In this document: one piece after another, positions 1 through 9,030 of the stretch
Numbering within the stretch: the first letter of the stretch is position 1
Layout: each line of letters opens with the position of its first letter
Source of the DNA: Helicobacter felistomachi
GTDB lineage: Bacteria > Campylobacterota > Campylobacteria > Campylobacterales > Helicobacteraceae
Reading direction: 5' to 3'
Length of the DNA stretch: 64,000 bases
Assembly: GCF_030296895.1 (NCBI RefSeq)
Contig: NZ_AP028022.1
Span: 1,054,001-1,118,000, forward strand
Made by a program: the position numbers and the translations under genes
Notes under the pieces: generated by a model
The model's input: only the letters and a program-made list of their open reading frames with translations
The model's database searches: none
What the model was told of the DNA's origin: nothing

Positions 1-2
1 TC

Positions 3-1538
3 AGTGCCGTAGAAAACGCTCTAGGCATCACACCTCCCCTAAATGCCCAACTGGTGCGCTCTTTAATGAACATTGCGCTCTTGTTGCACGATCATGTGGT
101 GCATTTTTACACTTTGCATGGCCTGGATTGGTGCGACCTACTCAGTGCGCTTAAAGCAGACCCCAAGAAAGCGAGTCAAATCGCCTTTCATTACAGCGAA
201 TACCCTCTAGGCACGGGGGCGGATGAGCTTAAAGAGGTGCAAAAGCGCGTGGGTGATTTTGCCAAGCAGGGCGCGCTAGGGCCCTTTAACAATGGCTACT
301 ATGGGCACAAGACCTACCACTTAAGCCCCGAACAAAATTTAATCGTGCTCTCCCACTATTTAAAATTGCTGGCCATCCAGCGGGAGGCTGCCAAAATGAC
401 CGCCATTTTTGGGGCCAAACAACCCCACCCCCAAAGCCTAACTGTGGGCGGGATCACTTCTGTCATGGATGTACTCGATCCCACCCGTTTAGCTGAGTGG
501 AAGAGCAAGTTCGAAACCGTGAAAGACTTTGTTGAACGGGCCTACTACCCAGACATTGTCATGGCAGCGGCCATGTTTAACAAAGAGGACAGCGTGCTGC
601 ATGGCTGTGGGCTTAAAAACTTCATTGCCTACGAAGAGATCTTGCTGAGCCGGGGCAAGCACCTACTAAGCTCGGGGATTGTACTCAATGGCGATTTAAA
701 CACCCTGCATGCCATTGATGAGAACTTGATTAAAGAAGAGGTGACTCACTCTTGGTATCAATACAACAACACTAAAGAAGTCCAGCTACACCCCTACGAT
801 GGCCAAACCAACCCCCATTACACGGGCTTTAAAGACGGCGAGAGTGTGGGCCTTAGCGGCAAATTAGAAAAAAGCAAGGTGCTAGACCCACATAATAAAT
901 ACTCGTGGATCAAATCCCCCCGCTACGACGGCATGCCTATGGAGGTGGGGCCCTTAGCGTCCTTAGCCGTGGGGCTTGCGGCCAAAAACCCCTACACCAC
1001 GAAAGTCGCCACGCAGTTTTTAAAAGACACGGGATTACCCATTGAGGCGATCTTTAGCACGCTGGGGCGCACGGCGGCGCGTTGTTTGGAGGCAAAAATT
1101 TTAGTGGACAATGGGTTGCAGACTTGGGACTCTTTGGTAGAAAATTTAAAATCCGATCAAAGCACTTGTGCCCCCTATGTGATCGATAAAGATAAAGAAT
1201 ACAAGGGGCGTTACATCGGGCAGGTGCCCCGGGGGATGCTTAGCCACTGGGTGCGGATCAAAAACGGCGTGGTGGAGAATTACCAAGCGGTGGTGCCTTC
1301 CACTTGGAATGCGGGGGCTAGAGATTCTAAGGGGCAAAAGGGGCCCTATGAAATGAGTCTCATTGGCACAAGACTCGCCGACTTGACTCAGCCACTAGAG
1401 ATCATCCGCACGATTCACTCGTTTGACCCCTGCATCGCCTGCTCCGTGCATGTCATCGACAGCAAGGGGCAGAACTTTGGAGAGTTTAGGGTCGATCCCA
1501 GCTTTGCCCGTTTTGACAAGGGGGGACAACATGGATAG
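3..1538 (+). CDS. hydB: NiFe uptake hydrogenase large subunit, 5' end outside window
   Basis: This is the catalytic subunit of the membrane-bound, quinone-reactive NiFe hydrogenase, which oxidises H2. The frame is open from base 3, reading SAVENALGITPPLNAQLVRS, which is internal large-subunit sequence, so the true start lies before the window. HDHVVHFY and HGLDW near the visible N-terminus and the C-terminal DPCIACSVH give the distal nickel-ligand CxxC motif and the His after which a maturation protease cuts. About 28 residues follow that His, a rather long removable tail. The stop lies inside the start of hydC, giving an 8-bp overlap, and the maturation protease gene follows. Confidence 0.95.
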   Translation, partial: SAVENALGITPPLNAQLVRSLMNIALLLHDHVVHFYTLHGLDWCDLLSALKADPKKASQIAFHYSEYPLGTGADELKEVQKRVGDFAKQGALGPFNNGYYGHKTYHLSPEQNLIVLSHYLKLLAIQREAAKMTAIFGAKQPHPQSLTVGGITSVMDVLDPTRLAEWKSKFETVKDFVERAYYPDIVMAAAMFNKEDSVLHGCGLKNFIAYEEILLSRGKHLLSSGIVLNGDLNTLHAIDENLIKEEVTHSWYQYNNTKEVQLHPYDGQTNPHYTGFKDGESVGLSGKLEKSKVLDPHNKYSWIKSPRYDGMPMEVGPLASLAVGLAAKNPYTTKVATQFLKDTGLPIEAIFSTLGRTAARCLEAKILVDNGLQTWDSLVENLKSDQSTCAPYVIDKDKEYKGRYIGQVPRGMLSHWVRIKNGVVENYQAVVPSTWNAGARDSKGQKGPYEMSLIGTRLADLTQPLEIIRTIHSFDPCIACSVHVIDSKGQNFGEFRVDPSFARFDKGGQHG

Positions 1539-2199
1539 TTACCACAGAACACAAGAATTTAGCGGTCTTGTGCGTTTTTTCCACTGGGGGCGGGCGTTGG
1601 CAATTTTTGCTTTAATGGGCACAGGCTTTTACATCGCCTACCCCTTCCTAGCCCCCCACTCTAGCGTGTATAAGCACATGGGCTTGTTGCAAGCCTACAT
1701 TAGAAGCACCCACACCATGTTAGGCTTTCTTTTGATCGCCATTTGTCTTTTCCGTTTTTATCTCTTTTTCTTTGATCGAAAAAGCTACCGAGAACGCATA
1801 GCCGCTAAGAATGTGCTTAGCATTAGAGCATGGATCCGACAATTTAGAGTGTATTTTTGGATCGCTAAACCTATCCATGCCAAAGGGGCTTATAACCCCA
1901 TACAATTTGTGGCTTATTTGACACTTTGTGTCTTGCTGATCCTCATCATCTTAAGTGGCTTGGTGCTGTATTACAATGTTTACCACTTGGGGCTAGGCGG
2001 GGTGCTAGAGCCTTTGTTTAAGTGGTTTGAAGTGCTGTGCGGGGGGTTGTCTAATGTGCGCTACCTGCACCACTTGGCGACTTGGGGCATTTGCCTATTC
2101 ATCCCCGTGCATGTTTACATGGTCGTTTTCCACTCTATTAAGTTCCCCGATGGCGGGGCGGATGTGATGGTAAGCGGCATCCGCTATGTGAAAGATTAG
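1531..2199 (+). CDS. hydC: NiFe hydrogenase b-type cytochrome subunit
   Basis: This 222-residue membrane protein anchors the hydrogenase and passes electrons to menaquinone through two b hemes. The ATG at 1531 overlaps the hydB stop and has GGGGGA just upstream. An in-frame start further upstream would lie deep inside hydB and is rejected. Four hydrophobic segments are visible, with His residues in FFHWGRA, HTMLGF, HHLATWG and HVYMVVFH that suit axial heme ligands of the Ni/Fe-hydrogenase cytochrome b family. Confidence 0.93.
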   Translation: MDSYHRTQEFSGLVRFFHWGRALAIFALMGTGFYIAYPFLAPHSSVYKHMGLLQAYIRSTHTMLGFLLIAICLFRFYLFFFDRKSYRERIAAKNVLSIRAWIRQFRVYFWIAKPIHAKGAYNPIQFVAYLTLCVLLILIILSGLVLYYNVYHLGLGGVLEPLFKWFEVLCGGLSNVRYLHHLATWGICLFIPVHVYMVVFHSIKFPDGGADVMVSGIRYVKD

Positions 2200-2200
2200 C

Positions 2201-2740
2201 CTGAAAATTTTAGTGCTTGGGATCGGCAACATTTTACTAGGTGATGAGGGGGTGGGGGTGCATTTGTGTCATCAACTGCAACACAACTACGCCTTTAGCG
2301 GACGAGACTTAGATTTTATGGATGGGGGCACGATGGCGCAGGCGTTGATCCCCTGGATTGTGGAGTACGATCAAATTTTGCTCTTAGATTGTGTGAGCGT
2401 GGAGGGGGCGCAGGTGGGTGAAGTTTTTTGCTTTGATTTTGTGCAAATCCCCCCCAACATCACATGGGCGGGCAGCGCGCACGAGGTGGAGATGTTGCAA
2501 ACCTTAAAGCTCACCGCTTTAATGGGCGACCTGCCCCCCACGACCATCATCGGACTGATTCCCAAGATCGTTCCAGACAGCACGACTTTTAACTTGAGCC
2601 CCGCCATGTTAGAAGGCGCACAGACTGCTAAAACCAAAGCCCTAGAGATTTTGCAAGCGTGGGGCGTTACAGCCACACCAAAGCTAAAGCCTTTGGGTTT
2701 ACAAGAAATCGCCAACAACTCTTATAGGATCGCTCTATGA
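2201..2740 (+). CDS. hydD: Hydrogenase maturation protease, non-ATG start
   Basis: This is a HybD/HyaD-type endopeptidase that removes the C-terminal tail of the large subunit after nickel insertion. The sequence reads (M)KILVLGIGNILLGDEGVGVH, the family's N-terminal signature with its nickel-sensing Glu. DGGT and SAHEVEM supply further expected ligand positions. No ATG exists in this frame between the hydC stop and the core. The family N-terminus is recovered only by starting at CTG 2201; GTG 2213 would cut into the first strand. ATT 2195 is also possible. It overlaps hydE by the ATGA junction. Confidence 0.88.
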   Translation: MKILVLGIGNILLGDEGVGVHLCHQLQHNYAFSGRDLDFMDGGTMAQALIPWIVEYDQILLLDCVSVEGAQVGEVFCFDFVQIPPNITWAGSAHEVEMLQTLKLTALMGDLPPTTIIGLIPKIVPDSTTFNLSPAMLEGAQTAKTKALEILQAWGVTATPKLKPLGLQEIANNSYRIAL

Positions 2741-4272
2741 AAGCTTTTGCGTTTAAATTTAAATCTGTCGGCACAACTGAGCTAGCTGCTTTGTTCATGG
2801 ACTTTATGGCGCACCACGCCCACGCTCAGGGGCTGCCTTACGCCACGAGCAAAGAGGTCTTTTACCTAAAAGCTCCCCCTAAAAAGGCAGAGAACTTTGC
2901 CACAGAACTAAGCCAACGCCTGCCCCTAGCCTTTAGCTTTAATTTTACGGGCATAGAGGTGACTAGAGAGTCTTTAAAGTGGCAAGATCAAGAGGTCGCT
3001 TGCCCGCCCATTGACATCAGCTGCGCTAAGGACTTTTTAGACCCTAAGCATCAAGACTTTTGTGCCCCCAAAGCCCATTTTGAGAGCCTAAGTTATCAAA
3101 ACCAAGAGTTGGCAACCCCCGCTAAAGTGCAAGAAGCCATGCAAAAGGCGGTGCAGACCTTGCAAGTCGGGCAGCTTGTGGTGCAAACTTCTAGGGGGAC
3201 AATCACCCTTTCACCCACGCCCCAAAAAGATGCCAGCGTGTTGTTCATGGACCTAGCCAGCGTGTTGTCAATAACCCGCCTAGAGCCTAAGAGCGCGCAG
3301 GTGCTATGCACCTATGAAAAGCCCACGATCCGCACAGCACTTAAGGAGGTCTTTGCCAAAGAGTTTGGGCGTTTAGAAATAGATGCTTGTTTGCCCTATG
3401 ATTTAGGGCTTGCCTTGTTGGCCCATTTTGCCCTAGAAAAGGGCGTGTCCTATCTCTTTTTAAGCAAATCCCCCCAAAGCACCCCCAATTTAGCCTATGT
3501 GTGTAAAGCCCCAAGCACGCCAGAGCAGATCTACAGCGTGGCGCAAAATGGCTTGATGCTCTCCCATCAGCGCGCCCTAGCTAGGGACACTTTAGACTTT
3601 ATCCAGCAAGAAGCTCCCAGCGGATCGCATTTACTCGTTTATTTAAACTTTGAGCGTCCTAGTTGCTTTTGGGTGTATCAAGAGGGCTACAAGCAGCTTT
3701 TAAGCGTGGAGCAAGAAACCCACCCACAAGCCCTACTCGCCCAGCTGCAAAGCAATGCTAAGGGGCGTAAACTTTATGCCAACTATAAACAGGCGTTCCC
3801 TGATTTGTGCCAAGCCCTAGAGCAAGCCCCGCAAACCCCGCCTAGCCAAAATCTCTTAGACTTTTTAGCGGGGCTTTTGCAGGTTTTAGGCTTTAGCCAA
3901 ACCCATAACCCCCGCGCCATTTTTGAGCTAGCCACAAGCTTTTTACGCAACAAAGGCCCGCGCGTGGACTTCAAACTCACTAAAGAGCCTTTAAGTCTTA
4001 ATCCCACCCCCACTTTAAGGAGTGCTGCCAGCTACACACTAGGGGGCACGGACGCGCCCACGATGTGCTTTGGGATTTTAGATTCTCTAGCCGAGTTTTT
4101 AGGCAATGTCATTTACGATGCGCACACAAAATTTAGCTGCGATCGGGTGTATCTGTGTGGAGAAGTGTTTTTGCAAAAGGTCTTTTTGGATTTGTGTTTG
4201 CAGTATTTCCCCAAAGAATGTCCCCCCACTTTCCCCACAAAGGCGATGGATTACCAAGATGCTGGCGCGTAG
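2737..4272 (+). CDS. hydE: HydE, hydrogenase accessory protein
   Basis: This 511-residue protein occupies the fifth position of the hydABCDE operon known in H. pylori and Wolinella. Its exact chemistry is not settled in my knowledge. The C-terminal part (YTLGGTDAPTMCFGIL, then CGEVFLQKVF) recalls the carbamoyltransferase-like region of HypF proteins. The ATG overlaps the hydD stop by four bases, so it is translated from the same message. The stop lies 14 bases inside the next gene. Confidence 0.85.
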   Translation: MKAFAFKFKSVGTTELAALFMDFMAHHAHAQGLPYATSKEVFYLKAPPKKAENFATELSQRLPLAFSFNFTGIEVTRESLKWQDQEVACPPIDISCAKDFLDPKHQDFCAPKAHFESLSYQNQELATPAKVQEAMQKAVQTLQVGQLVVQTSRGTITLSPTPQKDASVLFMDLASVLSITRLEPKSAQVLCTYEKPTIRTALKEVFAKEFGRLEIDACLPYDLGLALLAHFALEKGVSYLFLSKSPQSTPNLAYVCKAPSTPEQIYSVAQNGLMLSHQRALARDTLDFIQQEAPSGSHLLVYLNFERPSCFWVYQEGYKQLLSVEQETHPQALLAQLQSNAKGRKLYANYKQAFPDLCQALEQAPQTPPSQNLLDFLAGLLQVLGFSQTHNPRAIFELATSFLRNKGPRVDFKLTKEPLSLNPTPTLRSAASYTLGGTDAPTMCFGILDSLAEFLGNVIYDAHTKFSCDRVYLCGEVFLQKVFLDLCLQYFPKECPPTFPTKAMDYQDAGA

Positions 4273-5513
4273 AGAATTTATTTTGGCGGGGACGGGGCTT
4301 CTCTTAAGCCTTAGCATGCCCCTTTTAGCACAGGCACGGGTTAAAGAAGTGGTCGGCATTGTGCATGTTTTTGGTGATGGAGCGAGGCTAGACACCCTAA
4401 GCATTGCCTACGACACAAAGATTTCTAAGGCACGCAAACAGGATTACCAAGTGTTGGGCTGTGTGCTCCAAGAAGTCTATATCAGCCAAGACATTTGGGG
4501 CGCAAACCACCACGCAAGCGGACATTTTGTCATTTTAAAGCTTAAGGAGGCTAAGCCCCTGTTAGAAAGCATCCAGCACCACAAACCACAGGCACACCCC
4601 AAAAGGAAATTTATCGCTGGGGGTAAGCCCGAGCACACTCTAAAGCTGCAAATCCCGACAATGCTCCTTAAAATTAAAGACAGGACTTTAGGGCTTGCTA
4701 GGGTGTCTTACCCGATTGTCGAGGATTTTAAGGCGTTTGTCTTTGAAGATCAAGCCTTACAAAGGACTTTGCCCTATCATTTGTTTATCCCCCAATCTAA
4801 AGAAAAACTCCCCCTCGTGCTTTTCATGCACGATGCAGGTGTGGTGGGCGATTTAAAACGGGCCACTTTATTGCAAGGTTTGGGCGCGCTCATTTGGGCG
4901 CACCCTGGCGCACCCTAAAGAGCAAGCCAAACGCCCTTGTTATGTGCTTGCCCCGCAATACAATGAAATCGTGGTCGATGACAACTCTAACGCTTCGCCC
5001 ATGCTGGATGTTACCATGCACCTTGTCAAAGAGTTGTGCCAAAAATACCCTATAGACCCCTCTAGAATCTACACCACAGGACAATCTATGGGCTGTATGA
5101 TGTCCATCGCTATGCTCATCAAATACCCACACTTTTTTGCTGGGGCTTTTTTAGTTGCCGGGCAGTGGAAAGCGTCCTTATGCGGTCCCTTAGTGCATGA
5201 TAGGCTATGGATTTTGGTTTCTCAAGACGACCTAGGGGCTTACCCGGCACAAACGGCCATTGTCGAAAAATTAGAGCATGGGGGGGTTAAAGTGGCTAAA
5301 GCCGTTTGGGATGGTAGGTGGGATCAAGCGCACTTCATGCAGGCTTGTAAAGAGATGATGGCCAAAAATGCACCCATCAATTACGCTGTGCTTAAAAAAG
5401 GCAGTCTGCCAAGTGGGGATAAAATGAGTGCACACCGTGGCACTTGGCAGGTGGCTTACAATATTGAGCCGATCCGGGCGTGGCTTTTTAAACAAACCTT
5501 GAAAAATGTCTAG
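4259..5513 (+). pseudogene. Alpha/beta hydrolase (PHB-depolymerase/esterase-like), frameshifted
   Basis: Two consecutive reading frames together make one secreted alpha/beta hydrolase. The first (4259-4918) begins MLARREFILAGTGLLL, a signal peptide with a twin-arginine pair, and contains LVLFMHDAG, a typical oxyanion-hole loop. The second (open before 4944 to 5513) contains GQSMG, the nucleophile elbow, and plausible Asp (SQDD) and His (DQAHF) partners. They are separated by a 10-bp perfect tandem duplication at 4897-4916. With a single copy the frames join exactly (IWAHPKEQAKRP) to give about 414 residues. The gene starts 14 bases inside hydE, so it is probably co-transcribed. Substrate is unknown. 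Confidence 0.82.
4897..4916. repeat. 10-bp tandem duplication causing frameshift
   Basis: GGCGCACCCT occurs twice in immediate tandem. Because 10 is not a multiple of 3, the extra copy shifts the hydrolase frame and brings a TAA directly after the second copy. Removing one copy restores an uninterrupted hydrolase. Confidence 0.95.
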
Positions 5514-5521
5514 GAGAGTGT

Positions 5522-6541
5522 ATGCAATGCAGTGATCGCATTTTTGTCGCCGGGCATACGGGTTTAGTGGGGCGCGCGATCACCGCGTGTTTGCAAGAGC
5601 AGGGCTACAGCAATCTCATTTTAAAAACCCATAGTGAGTTAGATTTAAGCAATCAAAGCGCTGTGGAGGCGTTTTTTGAAAAAGAACGCCCCGAGATCGT
5701 AGTTTTGGCGGCAGCTAAAGTGGGGGGGATTTTAGCCAACAACACTTATCGGGCGGACTTCATCTATGAAAATTTGGCGATCCAAACCCACACCATCCAC
5801 AACGCCTACAAATATGGGGTTAAAAAACTTCTCTTTTTGGGATCGACTTGCATTTACCCCAAAGAGTGCCCCCAGCCCATTAAAGAAGAGTATCTTTTAA
5901 CCAGCCCCCTAGAGCCCACAAACGAGCCTTACGCCATCGCCAAAATCGCCGGGCTTAAAATGTGTGAGGCCTACAACGCCCAGTATGGCACAAACTTCAT
6001 CGCCGCCATGCCCACGAATTTATACGGAGAGTTTGACAACTTTGATCTGCAAAACTCCCATGTCTTGCCCGCCCTACTTAGAAAGCTGCACCTAGCCAAA
6101 CTCTTAGAAAACAAGCAAGAAGAGGCCGTGCTTAAGGATTTAAATCTACCTAGAGAGCAAGCCCTAAGCTTTTTAAAACAGCAGGGCATCAGTGTGGAGG
6201 CCGTCAAAGTTTGGGGCTCTGGCACGCCCAGACGCGAGTTTTTGCATGTCAAGGATTTGGCGCATGGTTGTTTGTTTCTCTTAAAACACCAAGCAGCTAG
6301 CTCCACGCTTAATCACACCAACATCGGTACAGGTAAGGACATCAGCATTAAAGATTTAGCATATTTGATGAAAGAGATTGTGGGCTTTAAGGGGGAGTTG
6401 GTGTTTGATGACTCTAAGCCCGATGGGACTTTGTTAAAGTGCTGCGATGTGTCTAAGATTGCTAGTCTAGGATGGAAGGCGGGCATTAAATTAGAAGAGG
6501 GGATTAGAGGGGTGTATGACTGGTATTTAGCGCGCCCTTAA
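5522..6541 (+). CDS. fcl: GDP-L-fucose synthase
   Basis: This NADPH-dependent epimerase/reductase converts GDP-4-keto-6-deoxymannose to GDP-L-fucose, the donor for Lewis-type fucosylation of LPS. It is a short-chain dehydrogenase-like enzyme. The Rossmann motif GHTGLVGR is at the N-terminus, GSTCIYP carries the catalytic Ser, and EPYAIAK gives the YxxxK pair. At 339 residues it is a little longer than the enterobacterial enzyme. The extra length lies in a charged segment rich in Leu and Lys around residues 190-225. The start follows GGAGAG. Confidence 0.95.
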   Translation: MQCSDRIFVAGHTGLVGRAITACLQEQGYSNLILKTHSELDLSNQSAVEAFFEKERPEIVVLAAAKVGGILANNTYRADFIYENLAIQTHTIHNAYKYGVKKLLFLGSTCIYPKECPQPIKEEYLLTSPLEPTNEPYAIAKIAGLKMCEAYNAQYGTNFIAAMPTNLYGEFDNFDLQNSHVLPALLRKLHLAKLLENKQEEAVLKDLNLPREQALSFLKQQGISVEAVKVWGSGTPRREFLHVKDLAHGCLFLLKHQAASSTLNHTNIGTGKDISIKDLAYLMKEIVGFKGELVFDDSKPDGTLLKCCDVSKIASLGWKAGIKLEEGIRGVYDWYLARP

Positions 6542-6555
6542 AGCGCGCTGGGGGA

Positions 6556-6607
6556 TTAGAAGTTATAAATGTAGCGCAAATACATGGAGTGTTGCCGCCC
6601 AAATGTC
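6556..6607 (-). pseudogene. C-terminal beta-strand remnant of an outer-membrane protein
   Basis: Read on the minus strand, the last 17 codons before a TAA are coherent and end SMYLRYIYNF. This is the alternating pattern with terminal Phe that marks the last strand of an outer-membrane barrel. Within about 20 bp the plus strand becomes the sensible coding strand of a different receptor fragment, so this is a junction of two truncated genes facing each other. The call rests on a very short stretch. Confidence 0.45.
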
Positions 6608-7391
6608 CGCAACGGCAATTACCACCCCGTGCGCAACCCCTTTGCCGTCACTTCTAACGAGCCCACCAAACCCCTACTACCCCCAAGAAGTCAACCAGTG
6701 GTGTAGCCAAAATCCGAGCGATTGTGAACACGGCACCATCACCCCGGTTTCTGGCGGTGGCTACCAACTCAGCCCAAGCAACATCGCCACCGGCTGGATT
6801 CCCAAATACAAAGCCTACGACATGACTCCGCCCAATGCCAGCAACTCCGCTTCAAACGATTGGACTTTAGACAATGCAGATGCTGAGAGGACTTTACAAA
6901 AAGATATTTTCTTGATCAACTCTGGGTTGAATGTCAAAGTACAGCACCCCATTAGTCCCGATTATGGCAATGTCTTCAAACACGGCGCGAATTACCAAAA
7001 CCTGACCGCCTTCTCGGGTCTTGGCAAGAAAAATGGTCTGTATCCGGGCAACATTAATCCCAACGACCCCACTGGCCCCGGTCTGCCCTACCGCCACTAC
7101 TATGTCGATCCGGGTGATGAGTACAACCAAAACATGAGCTCGCCCAATCCCGCCTACCGCTCTTTGCCCCAAAACTCCTATGGAGTGGGCAACATCATTG
7201 GGGGGGTATGTGCAGGCCAACTACAACTTCTTAAAAAATTTGATCGTGGGGGCGGGTACGCGCTACGACATCTGTCTACTCAAAGACAAAGATGGTGACA
7301 ACCACATGACCTCCGGCTTTAGCCCCAGTGCCACAGTTCTTTACAACCCCATTGAAGCACTGAGTCTAAAGCTCTCTTACGCCTATGTTAC
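6608..7391 (+). pseudogene. TonB-dependent receptor (FrpB-like) internal fragment
   Basis: The stretch encodes the extracellular-loop and strand pattern of a TonB-dependent iron or heme receptor barrel (for example NLIVGAGTRYDI and ALSLKLSYAYVT). The plug and signal peptide are missing on the left and the end of the barrel on the right. Three frames are used in order. NGNYHPVRNPF is followed near 6669 by NPYYPQEVNQW, where one extra A shifts the frame. At the G7 run 7200-7206 the frame shifts again to YVQANYNF; six Gs would keep it open. The right edge abuts an IS-type hairpin. Confidence 0.72.
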
Positions 7392-7398
7392 ATCTTGA

Positions 7399-7432
7399 CA
7401 CACTCCCCCTAGCTAAAGCTAGGGGGAGTGTG
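7399..7432. repeat. Right-end hairpin of IS608-like element
   Basis: CACACTCCCCCTAGC (7399-7413), a TAAA loop and the exact reverse complement (7418-7432) form a 15-bp stem. It lies just beyond the tnpB stop, where subterminal hairpins recognised by Y1 transposases are found. It could also act as a terminator. Confidence 0.85.
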
Positions 7433-7438
7433 GAATCA

Positions 7439-8423
7439 TCAAGGTTTGCCCACTAGGCATGTTTTACAGCCTTGACTCCAAGAGCAAGCCCGCTCTCTAT
7501 GAACATCAATGCTTACATTGAAGTCTCTATCCAAAGAAAAGCCACAAGAGAGATAATTTTGGCGGGCACCATAGGCCCGCTCTCTATCTTTTAGGCTCAA
7601 ATCCTCTTTAAGTGCTCCACAGCTAGAACAAGTTTTAGAGCTGGGAACAAAAGCAACGCTTTTGATGAGACCTATAACCACTTGGGTTTTTCTCTCTAGA
7701 GGATAGCCCTTGCATTATAACAGTCCTCGCAGTTTGGCATTAGACGCGCAACCCTTCGGCTTGCGCACCCCCAAAGTTTAACCATACCCTTCAAGTTCAA
7801 GTCTTCAATGAAAATAGTGGCGTATTGTCTGGCTAGACTATTGGCAAGCTTGTAGAAAAAGTCTGTTCTCAGGTTTTTGATTTTTCTGTGCAATCTAGCA
7901 AGCCTTCATCTAGCTTTCAAGCGGTGATTCGAGCCTCTTTTCTTTTTAGAGATTTAGAACAAGATTTCATCAAAGGCCAATATTTAGAGAAAAATAAAGG
8001 TAAGGGGATTTGTGCGCCATGAGAGCAGGTGAGAAATGTTTTTAACCCAGCAAGCCCCACGCTGTTAGTGCCTGCAGGTTTAGGGGAAAACGCTTGGCGT
8101 TTTTCTCCACACACCAGGCACAAGTTAAATCTAGGAGGTCTGCCTTGTTTTTAAAAAAATCTTTGATAAGCCTTGTCTATCCTCTCTACTAACTCCTGCA
8201 AGGTTTGAGAACCCAAAGTTTTAAAAAGCAAAGTGTGTTGTTTTCATTGAGTTTGGTGATGTGCTTTGCAGAGTGTAGAGATTTAAGTGTTTCTTGTAGA
8301 GCCTTCATATCTCTTATGCCAAGCCATACCATGGTTGTAGCAAATGCCATAAAAGCGTAGAAGCTTGCTGATGTGCTTGTGCTTGCTTGCATGGTAGAGT
8401 TTCTGCTTGTAGGCGATTAACAT
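7439..8423 (-). pseudogene. tnpB: TnpB (OrfB) of IS608-like element, multiply frameshifted
   Basis: The start is the ATG at 8423, reading MLIAYKQKLYHASKHKHISK, a Helicobacter TnpB N-terminus. Further fragments are IFIEDLNLKGM, the RuvC-like acidic motif region, around 7780, and TCSSCG near 7620 with SCGFSLDRDFN, a zinc ribbon followed by the final Asp motif. These pieces lie in different frames and the middle (about 7910-8160) is not recognisable as TnpB. No functional guide-directed nuclease could be made. Confidence 0.78.
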
Positions 8424-8830
8424 CGTCTTTCCACTTGTTTTCAAAGGCGCACCCCCCTATAGAAGAAATCAAACAAGAGTTTGTCCATGGTGTGGGTAGT
8501 CTTGTTCTCAAATGCACAAACTCTTGCCTTAAAAGCCGACTGCTTCTGCCTTTAGCTGTTCTAATAAACTTCATCACTCCAAAATGAGCGCAGCGGAGTT
8601 TCTATGCTCCTTTCTGTTTCCATTTCTAAAATCTCCACCTCTAATTCTTGTGCCACTTCTAAAACAATTTGTTTCAATCTTATCTCTACCTGATTTACAA
8701 GAACTTTTCTCTTGTAATTAGGACACCACACAGCATGGTATTTGCAAGTATAGACAAGATTGTTGTTGCTCTTGTATTCTTGTATTTGATAGTTTGCATG
8801 CAGTGTATGATTTATATAGAATTAATGATA
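8416..8830 (-). pseudogene. tnpA: Y1 transposase TnpA of IS608-like element, catalytic region lost
   Basis: Minus-strand reading gives YTCKYHAVWCP and YKRKVLV, the TnpA N-terminus, then EVEILEME. In place of the usual DHVHLL (HUH) block it runs out of frame to a stop, and resumes in another frame with HFGVMKFIRTAKGRSSRLL and WTNSCLISSIGG. The HUH histidines are therefore missing. No ATG is found at its 5' end. The copy at 44459 carries the identical lesion. Confidence 0.8.
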
Positions 8831-8907
8831 TGATTTATACAGAATTATCTTAGCTGACACTTTAAGATGATTGTCTTTTGTTATGCTCTCAAGAGCATGC
8901 GTGGTAA

Positions 8908-9014
8908 CGATCCAAATACCCGCCCGCATGCACCTCTATAGAGAAGAACGCCGCCACAACAGAGGCGAGCCACATGAGCCAAAAGCGGTTATCTAAAACA
9001 ACTTTACCCACCAT
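8908..9014 (-). pseudogene. 5' fragment of an exported protein gene cut by the IS
   Basis: An ATG at 9014, preceded by GAGAGGTG, opens a minus-strand frame reading MVGKVVLDNRFWLMWLASVV and on to VHAGGYLD, a convincing signal peptide. It is cut after about 36 codons at the TTAC where the IS608-like element begins. The rest of the gene is not recognisable on the other side. It lies 16 bp downstream of the accA fragment. Function is unknown; an outer-membrane protein is a guess. Confidence 0.5.
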
Positions 9015-9030
9015 CACCTCTCTAGGGGTT

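Larger units (their letters stand above)
7392..8903 (-). mobile_element. IS200/IS605-family (IS608-like) element, decayed
   Basis: The element reads on the minus strand, tnpA then tnpB. Its left end at 8903 carries the small hairpin ATGCTC-TTGA-GAGCAT and is preceded, in the element's orientation, by TTAC, the tetranucleotide 3' of which IS608-type elements insert. Its right end carries a 15-bp perfect hairpin at 7399-7432. Both genes are broken. A related copy with the same left end and the same broken tnpA lies at 44390-44971 on the plus strand. The exact right boundary is uncertain by several bases. Confidence 0.82.

Noticed and set aside
1423-1530. Longer N-terminus for hydC
   Set aside because: It would read hydB coding sequence out of frame; the ATG at 1531 gives the normal N-terminus.
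8387-8587. Plus-strand frame identical to one at 44678-44878 (minus strand)
   Set aside because: Both are antisense to the duplicated tnpA/tnpB sequence; identity reflects the repeated IS, not a conserved gene.
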